Source of the DNA: Methylocaldum sp002005105
GTDB lineage: Bacteria; Pseudomonadota; Gammaproteobacteria; Methylococcales; Methylococcaceae
NCBI RefSeq assembly: GCF_051027545.1
Contig: NZ_CP194902.1
Location: 4,774,001 to 4,838,000 of the forward strand
Direction: 5' to 3'
Length of the DNA: 64,000 nucleotides
Below, one piece after another: positions 1 through 9,600 of the stretch (its first letter is position 1; every line of letters begins with the position of its first letter). The translations under genes were made by a program, and so were the position numbers. The notes under the pieces are model-generated. The model was not told the DNA's origin. It did not search any database and saw only the letters and a list, made by a program, of their open reading frames with translations.

Positions 1-6
1 AAATCC

Positions 7-1428
7 ATGCGCGAAATCGAAACGCTGATTGCCACATTATCGGGCTGGGTATGGGGACCACCCATGCTCGCCCTGTTGGTGGGAACCGGGCTGTACCTGA
101 CGATATTGCTGCGCGGCGTGCAGTTCCGCGCCCTGCCCCGAGCCTTTAGCCTTATCTTCGCGAAGGATCACGGCCACGCCGGCGATATCAGCCATTTCGC
201 CGCGCTGATGACGGCGCTTGCGGCCACGGTAGGCATAGGCAACATCGTCGGTGTTGCCACGGCCATCACCCTCGGCGGTCCCGGCGCGGTGTTCTGGATG
301 TGGCTGACGGGTCTGGTGGGCATGGCCACCAAGTATTCCGAGGCGGTGCTGGCGGTCAAGTACCGCGAAAAGGGAGAGTACGGCATGCGCGGCGGGCCGA
401 TGTACTATCTGGCAAAGGGTGCCGGCCTGCCTTGGCTGGGCAGACTGTTCGCGGTCTTTACCGCGCTGGCCACCTTCGGTATCGGCAACATGACGCAGGC
501 CAATTCCACTGCCAGGATACTCGAAAGCACCTTTCACATTACTCCACTCGCCACGGGGCTGGTGCTGATGGTACTGACGGCACTGGTGATCCTGGGCGGC
601 GTCCGCTCCATCGGCCGGTTCACCTCGCTGCTGGTTCCGTTCATGATCGTCGGCTACATCGGCGCCGCGCTGGTGGTGCTGGTCCTCAATGCCGCCGAAA
701 TTCCGCATGCGCTGTACCTGATCTTTTACCACGCCTTCAATCCGATCGCGGCCGGTGGTGGCTTCGCGGGTGCTACCCTCGCCACCGCCATGCGTTACGG
801 CATCGCACGCGGCGTGTTCTCCAACGAATCCGGACTCGGTTCGGCGCCCATCGCGGCAGCGGCCGCGCGCACCGACGGTCCGGTCAAGCAGGCGCTGGTG
901 AGCATGACGCAAACCTTCATCGACACCCTGGTGGTGTGCACCATGACCGCCCTGGTGATCCTCACCGCGAACCCATGGATGCAAGACGTCAGTGCCGGAG
1001 AACTGACCAGCGCCAGCATGGCGGAAACGCTGGGCAGTACCGGGACCTTCATCGTCGCGCTCGCCACGGCGCTTTTCGCCTACTCCACCCTGATAGGCTG
1101 GAATTATTACGGCGAAAAAGCGGTGGAATACCTGTTCGGGCCGCGCTCCATCCGCATCTACCGCATCTTCTTCGTTGCCGCCGTAATCGTTGGCGCCACC
1201 ACCAGCCTGGAATTCGTCTGGAACTTCTCCGACCTGATGAACGGCATGATGGCCATTCCCAACCTGATCGGCCTCCTATTGCTGTCGAAAGTCATCAAGG
1301 CAGAAACCAACCGCTATTTCAAACTGGAAAGCCGGCCTGAGAGCAGCGCGGCGCCTGAAACAGCCGCCAAGTCTTCGCCTAAGGCGCGACGGTCTGCTCG
1401 GGCAACATCGGGAGATCCCCGCACCTGA
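7..1428 (+). CDS. Sodium:alanine (AGCS-family) symporter
   Basis: Inner-membrane carrier expected to import alanine or glycine with sodium. The 473 residues form about ten hydrophobic segments. Family signatures are visible: GGPMYYL near residue 128 and the conserved NESGLGSAPIAAAAART block near residue 275. The last ~35 residues are a soluble Ala/Ser/Arg-rich tail of no known role. The ATG lies six bases into the window, so its promoter is outside. It stands alone, convergent with the minus-strand island to its right. The family call is secure; the substrate is inferred from the family. Confidence 0.93.
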   Translation: MREIETLIATLSGWVWGPPMLALLVGTGLYLTILLRGVQFRALPRAFSLIFAKDHGHAGDISHFAALMTALAATVGIGNIVGVATAITLGGPGAVFWMWLTGLVGMATKYSEAVLAVKYREKGEYGMRGGPMYYLAKGAGLPWLGRLFAVFTALATFGIGNMTQANSTARILESTFHITPLATGLVLMVLTALVILGGVRSIGRFTSLLVPFMIVGYIGAALVVLVLNAAEIPHALYLIFYHAFNPIAAGGGFAGATLATAMRYGIARGVFSNESGLGSAPIAAAAARTDGPVKQALVSMTQTFIDTLVVCTMTALVILTANPWMQDVSAGELTSASMAETLGSTGTFIVALATALFAYSTLIGWNYYGEKAVEYLFGPRSIRIYRIFFVAAVIVGATTSLEFVWNFSDLMNGMMAIPNLIGLLLLSKVIKAETNRYFKLESRPESSAAPETAAKSSPKARRSARATSGDPRT

Positions 1429-1608
1429 CCGAACGGCGGCTCGCAAGTTTCGCCCAAAGCGGTCAACGAGCAAGAACGGCCGATCAGACCTGAATGTGGC
1501 CTCGCCGCCACCGGTATTTGCCGGTCCGCAGGAATTGGCCGAGTGCCGGCAGATTACGATGAGATTGATCAATGCGCGGCGTTCGACCTTATGCAAACCT
1601 TTGCCTTT

Positions 1609-2250
1609 GCATAATCGTCCAAATGCATGGGAGAAGACCTGATGTTGATCGCGTCATTAACCTTAATAGGTATTGTCGTTACCCGTGTTGCAAAATCGGT
1701 AACGCGTCTTTCGATCCATCGTTCAAGAAAAGCCTCGGACGGCCATCTAAAGAATCTTGCGCCTTCGCCGAAAGCGAGAAGCCGCAAAGCCAATCAGCGC
1801 TAGGCCCGATGCGATACCGAACAGGCTTGCGATTCGTGTCGTCAAGCGCTCTACGCCGGAGTCGGCGCCGACATTGAGCGGGATTCTCAATGTGTCTTGA
1901 TGCGGAACGGCACCTGCGCCGCCCTTGATCAAGTAGATCGCGTAATGCCCATTCGTATCAAGGTCAAAATGCGATTCGATGACACCTCTGGAATAGGTTT
2001 TGGCGAGAACCTCCGAGATGGTGCGAAGATCCTTGAAGTTCTCAGCATGGCTTTCATCGCCACCCGTAAACTCCTGTTCGACGATCCGGATGCCGATAGG
2101 CATGCTCCTCGGTTCGTTACCCACCAGATCCGCTGTAAAAAACACCTTGCCGGGTGTTGGTATATCTTGGCAGTACGAGCGGAACAGCTCTTTCGTTAAT
2201 CTTGCATCCTGGTTTTCGTCGGACGGTCGGAGATGCACGCTGAAATAGAC
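1609..2250. repeat. Left copy of ~640 bp direct repeat flanking the Rhs locus
   Basis: This stretch matches 15013-15650 in the same orientation at roughly 95% identity by eye. The match includes non-coding DNA beyond the stop codon of the gene it carries, so a DNA segment was duplicated, not just a gene. It begins at a shared AATCGTCCA and ends abruptly near 2250, where palindromic repeat sequence takes over. The two copies are about 13.4 kb apart and bracket all the Rhs genes. Confidence 0.85.
1747..2238 (-). pseudogene. Truncated copy of the 15147-15803 lipoprotein gene
   Basis: The 163-residue reading frame matches the last three quarters of the 218-residue protein at 15147-15803, with scattered substitutions. 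It lacks the signal peptide, the lipobox cysteine and the first ~55 residues. The only available start is an internal GTG. The C-terminal membrane segment and Arg-rich end are kept. The missing 5' part is replaced by repeat DNA at about 2250. It is probably not expressed as an exported protein, though the open frame is intact. Confidence 0.75.
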
Positions 2251-2288
2251 AGACGCTCGGCCGGGGCGTGGCGTCGAGAAAGGACTCC

Positions 2289-2418
2289 CGACCTACAGGG
2301 TGCTACAGTCGTAGGTCGGCAATCCTTTGCCGACGAACCCGTTGGCCCAACTGTACCGTCGGAAAAGGATTTCCGACCTACTCGCAAGTACCCGTACAGT
2401 AGGTATGAAAATGCTCGA
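2289..2418. repeat. MITE-like palindromic repeat, copy 1
   Basis: Contains inverted GTAGGTCGGCAATCC / GGATTTCCGACCTAC arms around a short spacer. It ends with GAAAATGCTC, the terminal motif shared with the copies at 14697 and 17149. One side abuts the truncated lipoprotein gene and the other cuts into an Rhs relic at about 2420. No coding capacity of its own. Confidence 0.7.
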
Positions 2419-2419
2419 G

Positions 2420-2765
2420 CGGGGAGCTCCCCAGGTGGTCGGAAATGATGTGATAGGCGTGGCCGCCCCGGATGAGGTACGCCGGTACGTTGCCCTTATC
2501 GGCATAGACGAAGGCGCTGACGATCTGGTTCTCACCGTCCAGTTCGGCGATCGGGCGGAGCCTGTCCTGGTAGAGGAAGCCTTGGACCGGAGTCCCGTTC
2601 ACCTGCTTGCCGATGCGCCGGTGTTGGCCGTCGATCCGGTAGTCGATCACCGTGCCGGCTGGCAGGGTGACGTGCCTTAAGTTGCCGAACAGGTCATAGG
2701 TAAAGCCAGTGACCAGCCCGCCCACCGTTTTCGATGTCAAGTCGCCGTTGGCAGTGTAGGTATAA
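2420..2765 (-). pseudogene. Rhs C-terminal core relic without a tip
   Basis: The frame encodes the same ~105 residues found near the end of every Rhs copy here (from TSKTVGG through YRIDGQHRRIGKQVNG to SDHLGS). It then runs into repeat DNA, giving a nonsense tail. The DPIRF core end and any toxin tip are gone. Its upstream edge, near 2765, is at the same position in the core as the edge of the cassette ending at 6136. It is the oldest-looking, furthest-downstream member of the array. Confidence 0.85.
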
Positions 2766-2826
2766 GTTCGCGATCGATGCCTATGCGGAGTTTAATCGAA
2801 GGGCACTTCGTGGCTCACCGCATTCA
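2766..2826. repeat. Cassette-boundary repeat R1
   Basis: Lies between the relic Rhs core and the candidate immunity gene ending at 2824. On the minus strand it contains TGCGGTGAGCCACGAAGTGC, resembling the TGCGCTGAGGCACGAAGCGC of the boundary repeat at 6321-6356. The stop codon of the immunity gene overlaps its edge. Degenerate; similarity judged by eye. Confidence 0.5.
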
Positions 2827-3369
2827 ATGCAGATTCTTCTGACCAGTGATTTTAAACTCCGGCAAATCTTCTAAACATTCCGTAACGATAAATACCGAAA
2901 GATCCGGAATGTTAATTGTATATTGCTTCTCAGAATTCCTATTATTTTTTTTAAGAATAGCATCAAATCCGAACACCTGAACACGAGTATAAGGGTTATG
3001 GCTTGGCTCCTTTTCAAGCATAACCATTACATCGTTAGCTTTTCTGACCATTGAAGGACCAAGCTCAGAAAATATTACTTTCTTATTAGGTTCGCTGACC
3101 TTCTCGAAAACATAAATAACTTCATCAACCGCTTCGTCAGCATTAATAGCAGGAAAAATACCGTAAATAAATCCGCGTTTCGAGCTCTTTTCCTTTGAAT
3201 ATGAGACTACCCAGTTTTTTGGACGATTAACAATAGCACTTCCAACGAAAATCGTGTCATATATCCTCAAATATTTCTGGACAAATAAAGCACTCCTGTC
3301 GATGTCAAACGATGCCAACGAAATTATGCACACTGCGACAAGAAGAACGAAACTCCGCCGAATTTTCAT
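2824..3369 (-). CDS. Candidate immunity protein for the 3395-4522 Rhs tip
   Basis: 181 residues of no family I recognise. I chose the ATG at 3369 because it begins a typical Lys/Arg plus hydrophobic segment (MKIRRSFVLLVAVCII), placing it 25 bases after the Rhs cassette stop; a longer frame to 3444 would overlap that cassette. A single N-terminal membrane anchor precedes a soluble, probably periplasmic domain. The gene is clearly more AT-rich than the Rhs core beside it, as usual for tip/immunity pairs. The immunity role is inferred only from position directly 3' of a variable Rhs tip. It shares overall plan (anchor plus ~150-residue domain) with the gene at 4614-5195. Confidence 0.6.
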   Translation of the reverse strand: MKIRRSFVLLVAVCIISLASFDIDRSALFVQKYLRIYDTIFVGSAIVNRPKNWVVSYSKEKSSKRGFIYGIFPAINADEAVDEVIYVFEKVSEPNKKVIFSELGPSMVRKANDVMVMLEKEPSHNPYTRVQVFGFDAILKKNNRNSEKQYTINIPDLSVFIVTECLEDLPEFKITGQKNLH

Positions 3370-3394
3370 AGAGCAAGAAATTTGGTTGCGATCT

Positions 3395-4522
3395 TTAAGG
3401 GTCTTTGAATGTTGGGACGGGGTCAGCAAGAGCTCCTCCAGCATATGTCCCAGGAACCTGTGCGCCTTTCAGCGCAGCGTCTGCTGCTGATTTCGTCAGG
3501 TCCTTAATCGCATCAGAGGTTGCATTTGGGCAATAATTCTTCGGGATTGGTTTGCCCGCTAGAATGTTGCTCATCACTTCATCGTCGTCACGTTTAGCCT
3601 TCTTCACGCGTTCCGCGTCTCGCATACCTTCTGAGTACGCGTCGATAAAATCATAAATTGCTTTTCCAGCAGCAATAACAACGACAGCGGCCGCTATTTG
3701 CTGAAAAAGTTGCCCATCCGAGTCGATCCAATTCACCGGGTCATTCAAGACATATCCGTATAAGTTAGTGTCCCCGCCGGCAAACCTTATCGGATCCTTC
3801 GTCGTCCAGCGCCCCGTCTCCGGATCATAATCCCGCGCGCCGAAACGGACCAGGCCGGTGTCGCGGTCGTAGAGGCCGCCGGCATAGCCGAAGGGCTGGA
3901 AGCCGGGGTTCGTGTCGAGGATGACCTGGCCCCAAGGGTCGTAGTCCAGCCGCTGCATCACGGTGCCGTCGGCCGTGTTAACGACGAGCCGGGGGCTACC
4001 GAGGTGATCCGTGAGGATCCGGTAGGTGTTACCGCCCCGGATCAGGTAGGCCGGCACGTTGGCCTTATCGGCATAGACAAAGCGGCTGACGATCTGGTTC
4101 TGGCCATGCAGTTCCGCGATCGGGCGGAGCCTGTCCTGGTAGAGGAAGCCTTGGACCGGAGTCCCGTTCACCTGCTTGCCGATGCGCCGGTGTTGGCCGT
4201 CGATCCGGTAGTCGATCACCGTGCCGCCCGGCTGGGTCACCTGCCTTAAGTTACCGAAACCGTCATAGCGGAAGCCGGTGACTTGCCCGCCCACCGTTTT
4301 CGATGTCAAGTCGCCGTGGGCGGTGTAGGCGTAGGCGGCTCCGTTGTAGCTCGTGAGCCGGTCCTGGGCGTCGTAGGTGGCGACTTCGACACCGTTGACG
4401 GTGGTCCGGTTGCCGTTGGCGTCATAGCCGTAGGTGGCCTGGACGGCTCCGTTCTGCCTGACTTCAGCTCGTGTAGATACCGTATTAGCGTCAGCGTAAT
4501 GCGCCGAATGGACCGCTCTCAT
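3395..4522 (-). CDS. Orphan Rhs C-terminal cassette with variable tip
   Basis: 375 residues without an own start region. It aligns with the last part of the giant Rhs protein from about VQATYGYDANGNRT through the conserved RFGARDYDPETGRWTTKDPIRF and NLYGYVLNDPVNWID end. It then diverges into a 105-residue tip. The tip starts with a hydrophobic stretch (AAAVVVIAAGKAIYDFID) followed by a charged helix and a C-terminal segment; I recognise no enzyme motif. Nothing N-terminal (signal, PKD, NHL) remains, so on its own it is probably silent. It could be expressed only after recombination into the full-length gene upstream. A candidate immunity gene follows immediately. Confidence 0.8.
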   Translation of the reverse strand: MRAVHSAHYADANTVSTRAEVRQNGAVQATYGYDANGNRTTVNGVEVATYDAQDRLTSYNGAAYAYTAHGDLTSKTVGGQVTGFRYDGFGNLRQVTQPGGTVIDYRIDGQHRRIGKQVNGTPVQGFLYQDRLRPIAELHGQNQIVSRFVYADKANVPAYLIRGGNTYRILTDHLGSPRLVVNTADGTVMQRLDYDPWGQVILDTNPGFQPFGYAGGLYDRDTGLVRFGARDYDPETGRWTTKDPIRFAGGDTNLYGYVLNDPVNWIDSDGQLFQQIAAAVVVIAAGKAIYDFIDAYSEGMRDAERVKKAKRDDDEVMSNILAGKPIPKNYCPNATSDAIKDLTKSAADAALKGAQVPGTYAGGALADPVPTFKDP

Positions 4523-4612
4523 ACGGCGGAAGGGTTATCCGGGCGCTCCCCGGACAACCGTTTGCGATTGGGATACGCGAGTACGCTATTTCGCCCTACG
4601 CGGGCTAACCCT
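4497..4612. repeat. Cassette-boundary repeat R2
   Basis: Separates the orphan cassette at 3395-4522 from the immunity gene ending at 4614. It holds a strong hairpin (GGTTATCCGGG with CCCGGACAACC, one mismatch) and the motif CGCCCTACGCGGGCTAACCC, related to the GCCCGCGTAGG arms of the repeat at 6139. The 5' end of the cassette frame runs into it. Confidence 0.6.
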
Positions 4613-4613
4613 T

Positions 4614-5195
4614 TTACGGGTTGATTACGCTCGTTGCAATAGCTTTTATAGTCTGCTGTTGTTGTGTTTTGAACTCATCAAAATTGTCTTGACTTCCGTG
4701 ATACTCAACTAAAATCTTGCTTGCTTGCACTTTGCAAAATACGTGGAACTGCCGATTATCCAAAGTCTCTGAAGTACCTTCGAACTGAATGCATGTTACA
4801 GGCACGCCATTCTCAATATAGGAGTATTTCTTATAGTTCTCGCAGTTTATTCTTGCACACAACTTACTTAATGCTTCTGATAATCGGTCAATATCAAATT
4901 TTGCATCTCCAATCATAATATAGCTTTCATTAGGGAAGGTTGTTTTAGATGTGTCAAATTTACCGATTAATATAGGCTGATCATTCGAAATTGAAAATAA
5001 AGATGAATCAGTATTTGGGAAAACAAAATAATCATCATCGACAAATAGCTTTATGTTACGCCAACAAATCTCTTTTCCTATCCACATTTTCCAACCATAT
5101 CTTAAGATATGGTTGGAAAAGTAGTTAACTAGAAACGCGACCCCAATTACGATCAAAACCTTAGCGATAGAATTCGAGTTAATTGTCATGCTCAT
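4614..5195 (-). CDS. Candidate immunity protein for the 5212-6114 Rhs tip
   Basis: 193 residues, family not recognised. The ATG is 16 bases after the stop of the Rhs cassette upstream. Residues 8-30 form one hydrophobic anchor (AKVLIVIGVAFLVNYFSNHIL); the rest is a soluble domain. Strongly AT-rich against GC-rich surroundings, which points to independent acquisition of the tip/immunity module. The function is inferred from position. The stop codon abuts boundary repeat R2. Confidence 0.6.
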   Translation of the reverse strand: MSMTINSNSIAKVLIVIGVAFLVNYFSNHILRYGWKMWIGKEICWRNIKLFVDDDYFVFPNTDSSLFSISNDQPILIGKFDTSKTTFPNESYIMIGDAKFDIDRLSEALSKLCARINCENYKKYSYIENGVPVTCIQFEGTSETLDNRQFHVFCKVQASKILVEYHGSQDNFDEFKTQQQQTIKAIATSVINP

Positions 5196-5211
5196 TAATT
5201 AATTGCTTAGA

Positions 5212-6114
5212 TTAAGGGCAGCGCTTTGAGGCTATCTTTGGCAATTTGTTACCGAAATTGAATTCAAGCTTCTTGCTAGCAACACCGAATTCTGATGCAT
5301 CTTTTGCTAGCTGCTTTGTGGCATCTTGGTATTTATCGTCTGCTTTTTCAGCATTGTTTGGCTCCCCTTTTAATAACTTATCTAGCTCTTGATGTCTTTG
5401 TTTCCCTGCGTCATTTGCTTTCTTTGCTGCATTTTGTGCGGTCATAAGATTATCTATGACGTTATAAATTGCATAGCCAGTAGCAATAATACCAATGGCT
5501 GCCGCTGGGGATAATGTGCCTTCGGCATCAATAGAATTTATCGGATCATTCAATACATATCCGTATAGGTTGGTGTCCCCACCGGCAAACCGAATCGGAT
5601 CCTTGGCCGTCCAGCGTCCTGTTTCCGGATCGTAATCCCTTGCGCCGAAGCGGACCAGGCCGGTGTCGCGGTCGTAGAGGCCGCCGGAAAAGCCGAACGG
5701 CTGGAAGCCGGGATTCGTGTCGAGGACGACTTGGCCCCAGGCGTCGTAGTCCAGCCGCTGGACGACGGTGCCGTCGACCGTGTTGACGACGAGCCTGGGA
5801 CTCCCAAGGTGATCCGAGATGATCCGGTAGGTGCTGCCGCCCCGGATCAGGTAGGCCGGCACGTTGGCCTTATCGGCATAGACAAAGCGGCTGACGATCT
5901 GGTTCTGGCCATGCAGTTCCGCGATCGGGCGGAGCCCGTCCTGGTAGAGGAAACCTTGGACCAGGGTGCCGTTCACCGTTTTACCGATCCGTCGGTTGCG
6001 TCCGTCGATCAGGTAGTCGATCACCGTACCGCCCGGCAGGGTCACCTGCCGTAAGTTGCCGAACACATCATAGCTGAAGCCGGTGACCTGCCCGCCCACC
6101 GTTTTCGATTTCAA
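5212..6114 (-). CDS. Orphan Rhs C-terminal cassette with variable tip
   Basis: 300 residues; homology to the giant Rhs protein continues in frame to about 6136, where a palindromic repeat cuts it. The core runs from KSKTVGGQVTGFSYD to RFGARDYDPETGRWTAKDPIRF and NLYGYVLNDPINSID. The ~105-residue tip again opens with a hydrophobic helix (AAAIGIIATGYAIYNVID), then a long charged helical region rich in Lys, Asp and Gln. It shares the G-x-A-I-Y-x-x-I-D element with the tip at 3395. No start signals are present, so it is likely a silent cassette. A candidate immunity gene follows. Confidence 0.8.
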   Translation of the reverse strand: MKSKTVGGQVTGFSYDVFGNLRQVTLPGGTVIDYLIDGRNRRIGKTVNGTLVQGFLYQDGLRPIAELHGQNQIVSRFVYADKANVPAYLIRGGSTYRIISDHLGSPRLVVNTVDGTVVQRLDYDAWGQVVLDTNPGFQPFGFSGGLYDRDTGLVRFGARDYDPETGRWTAKDPIRFAGGDTNLYGYVLNDPINSIDAEGTLSPAAAIGIIATGYAIYNVIDNLMTAQNAAKKANDAGKQRHQELDKLLKGEPNNAEKADDKYQDATKQLAKDASEFGVASKKLEFNFGNKLPKIASKRCP

Positions 6115-6138
6115 GTCGCCGTTGGCGGTGTAGGCATA

Positions 6139-6224
6139 GCCCGCGTAGGATGTGCCGACGAAGGAGGCGCATCGATCGTGAACTCGAACGATGCGGTTCC
6201 TGCGTCACCGCATCCTACGCGGGC
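6139..6224. repeat. Cassette-boundary repeat R3a, perfect 14 bp arms
   Basis: The ends are perfect inverted repeats, GCCCGCGTAGGATG and CATCCTACGCGGGC, 86 bp overall. It sits exactly where homology of the 5212 cassette to the Rhs core stops. Confidence 0.8.
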
Positions 6225-6260
6225 TTCATGGCGCTTGACCCGTATAACAGTATCTACGCC

Positions 6261-6320
6261 GGCTTATCGGCATAGACGAAGCGGCTGACAACTTGGTTCT
6301 GGCCGTTGAGTTCCGCGACC
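6261..6320 (-). pseudogene. Minimal Rhs relic
   Basis: About 60 bases read on the minus strand as AELNGQNQVVSRFVYADK, the same segment found in the core of each Rhs copy. It is flanked by boundary repeats on both sides and has no tip. It marks another cassette that was almost entirely deleted. Confidence 0.7.
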
Positions 6321-6356
6321 GATGCGCTTCGTGCCTCAGCGCAACCTATGCGGGCT
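6321..6356. repeat. Cassette-boundary repeat R3b
   Basis: On the minus strand it reads GCCCGCATAGGTTGCGCTGA, then GGCACGAAGCGCATC. The TAG stop codon of the immunity gene (6346-6348) lies inside it, so the repeat supplies the end of that gene. Confidence 0.65.
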
Positions 6357-6636
6357 GTTCCAGTAGTTGACGCAACTTGAAAAGAGCTTCATTTACAACC
6401 TTTTCGCTAATGGAGTCCAGAACACCATTATTTTTTTCAAGCGCATATGACCATGCCGACTCCAAATCTGAGATACAACTTGTAAATTGATGCTCCCAAT
6501 CTGACTCCACTTTCGATAGTGCATCTCTCAAAAAAATAAGATCACCTATCAAAGCGCTCAAGCCAATTGTCCCTTTGGTATAGGAGTCAATCTGCTTATG
6601 CATTAATGCTAATTGCCGGATATCGTGTTCATTCAC
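6346..6636 (-). CDS. Candidate immunity protein for the giant Rhs tip
   Basis: 96 residues, predicted cytosolic and mostly helical, with a GTG start two bases after the Rhs stop. The central pattern (L-I-x-D-L-x-F-L-x-x-A-L followed by W and L-E-x-x-W) resembles small immunity proteins found behind CDI/Rhs toxins in my memory. I cannot name the family with certainty. It would bind and block the DUF4258-like tip. It is AT-rich compared with the Rhs gene. Confidence 0.7.
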   Translation of the reverse strand: MNEHDIRQLALMHKQIDSYTKGTIGLSALIGDLIFLRDALSKVESDWEHQFTSCISDLESAWSYALEKNNGVLDSISEKVVNEALFKLRQLLEQPA

Positions 6637-6638
6637 AG

Positions 6639-9600
6639 CTATCGCTTCCCTGGAATTACGGTAACAACGTCATTACCCTCAACTATTACGGTGATGTTAT
6701 TGTCTGAGTTGTAAATTCTCGTTCGATCGGGAATAGGATCTGGCGAACGTTGGCCATTCTTAATTGTGTCTTCAATAACTGATGGTGTTAAACCACGATT
6801 CTGCATCTGATCTAGTGCATGTCCGCAATACCGGCGACCATTGACAACTGCATCCGGATTACGAGTTTGTTGATATGGAGCATTTTGTAACGGAAATCCA
6901 TTTCTACCGCTTGGCGCACTTGCAGGGGGCGCAAATTTAGCCCCCCCCAAACCGGCGCCAAAACCACTGCCGCCACCACCGCCACCCCCACCTCCCGGAC
7001 CGAATGGGCCAAAGGGGCTGGCAGGATCGGTGTTAACAAGCCCTAAAGGATCAACCCAATTGATCGGATCATTCAGAACATAGGCATAGAGATTACTATC
7101 GCCGCCGCGGAACCGTATCGGATCCTTCGCCGTCCACCGCCCCGCCTCCGGATCATAATCCCGGGCGCCGAAGCGGACCAGGCCGGTATCGCGGTCGTAA
7201 AGGCCGCCGGCGTAGCCGAAGGGCTGGAAGCCGGGGTTCGTGTCGAGGATGACCTGCCCCCAGGCGTCGTAGTCCAGCCGCTGCATCACGGTGCCGTCGG
7301 CCGTGTTAACGACGAGCCGGGGACTCCCGAGGTGATCCGAGATGATCCGATAGGTGCTTTCTCCTCGGATGAGATACGCTGGCACGTGGCTCTTATCGGC
7401 GTAGACAAAGCGGCTGACAACCTGGTTCTCACCGTCCAGTTCCGCGATCGGGCGGAGGCTATCCAGGTAAAGGAAGCCTTGGACCCGAGTGCCGTTCACC
7501 TGCTTGCCGATGCGCCGGTTGCGCCCGTCGATCAGGTAGTCGATCACCGTGCCGTCCGGCAGGGTCACCTGCCGTAAGTTCCCGAACACGTCATAGGTGA
7601 AGCCGGTGACCTGCCCGCCGACCGTTTTCGTTTTCAAGTCGCCGTTGGCGGTGTAGGCAAAGGCGGTCCCGTTGTAGATCGTGAGCCGGTCCTGGGTGTC
7701 GTAGCTGGCGACTTCGAGGCCATTGACGTGAGTCCGATTGCCGTTGGCGTCGTAACCGTAGGTGGCCTGGACGGTCCCGTTATGCTTAACTTCGGTGAGG
7801 CGACCCGCGAGGTCGTAAGTGTAGACGGTGGTGTCGATCTGGCCGTTGACGGTCTCGGTCTTTTGAGTGATCCGGCCGAGGGCATCTCGGGTGTAGCCAG
7901 TCGAAAAGACGGGGCTGCTGTCGACATTGGCCGTGTAGCCTTGCACCTCGCCGAAACCGCTGTAGGTGAGGCTGTCGGTCACCGTCCCGAGCGCCGTACC
8001 GGTCAAGAGACCGTTTTGGGCATGGCGAGTCAGGGTCAGGGCACCGGCGGAGGTCAGTAGACTATCGGCATCGTAGCCAAAACTGATCGGCGAGCCGTTA
8101 ACCGAAACCGTCTTCACGCGGAAGTCGGTGTCGTAGGCGTAGCCGACCGTGCCGGCGATGGACCCGGTCCAGGCGGTTTGGGTGAGGAGCGCGCCGTCGT
8201 AGGCGTAGTTGAGCCCGAGGCTTCCCGGCGCGGTCAGGTTTTGGAGGCGCCCGGCCGCGTCGTAGGCGTAGGCGTACGTGGTCTCGCCCTGGGGCGCCGT
8301 CACCGTCTGGAGCCGTCCTCCCGCATCGTAGGCGAAGGTCACGGTCTCGCCGCCCGGCCGGGTGATCCGGGTGAGTTGCTTGTCCAGATTGTACTGGTAG
8401 CGGGTGGCCGGGTCCGTCGCCTCGACCGTGGGCGGGGTGTAGTGCTCGGTCAGGTCGAGGGGCGTGTAGTCGAAGAGGTGCGCGGGCTGGCCCGGCGGCA
8501 GGAGCGAGGTGAGATTGCCGTTGGCATCGTAGCCGAACTGCACGGACCGGCCGTCGGGCAGGGTTTTGAGGATCACTCGGCCGGCGAGGTCGTACTCGTA
8601 GCTCACCGTCCGACCGAGCGGATCGGTGACGGTGTGGAGCCAGCCTTGGCTCGGACCGTCGGCATAGTAGTCGTAATGTACCGTACGCGCATCCGAGCCT
8701 TGGCCCAGGATCACCTCCTGCAGGCGTCCGCGCACATCATAAGCGAACTGCTCCGGCTCCAGTCCCGGGATTTGGCGGCTCACCGGTCGGCCCCGATCGT
8801 TCACGACCGTGGTGAGGGTCCGTCCCACGGGAGAGGTGGCCGTGAAGATCCGGCTGAGGACGTCGAAGACCGTTCGGGAGGTTCGGCCGTTGACCGTTTG
8901 AGTCTCGCTGAACGTGGTGAGGCTCAGAAGATTGCCGGGATCGACCAGGGTGGCGGCGCGGTTCCGGGTCACCGTGGCCGTAAGGCCGCTCGGGGTTTTC
9001 ACGGTAGTCGAGGTTGCCACCGGCGCTTGCATACCAAAGCGCGGATCGGGGCCCTCCAGGACCGTGGTGACGGTGTCGTCCGGAGCGGTGCCGATTTCCT
9101 CGCCGTTGGTTTGGAACAGGCGATCGAGCACCGTGCCGTCCGGATAGGTGTTGAGCTGCCGGCGATCGCCGGTCGCGAGATACTCCACCCCAAACGTGGT
9201 GGTCCGTCCCTCCGCCGTGGTCATGGCGGTGCTGAATCCGGAACTCCCTTCGGACCGGAGCAGCATCCAGCCGCCGCCCCCGGCGTTGACATCCTGGATC
9301 AACCGTCCCCGATCATCATAGGTAAAGGTATTCGTGTTCCCCTTCGGGGCGGTAAAGCCGGTGAGAAGGCCATCCGCGGTGTAGCTCATCGCGTGAGTTT
9401 CGCCGGCGGGATTCACAACCGTCGCGAGATAGCCGTTAGCATCTTGGGTCAAAGCGGTGCGCTGGCCATCCGGGGCGACAATGGCCGTGGGGTTGCCCGC
9501 TGCGTCTCGCTCAATGGTGGTCACATTACCGTCAACGTCCGTGACCGAAATCAGGCGCCCCGCGCTATCGTAGCCGAAGCGGTACAGCACCGCGCGAGTC

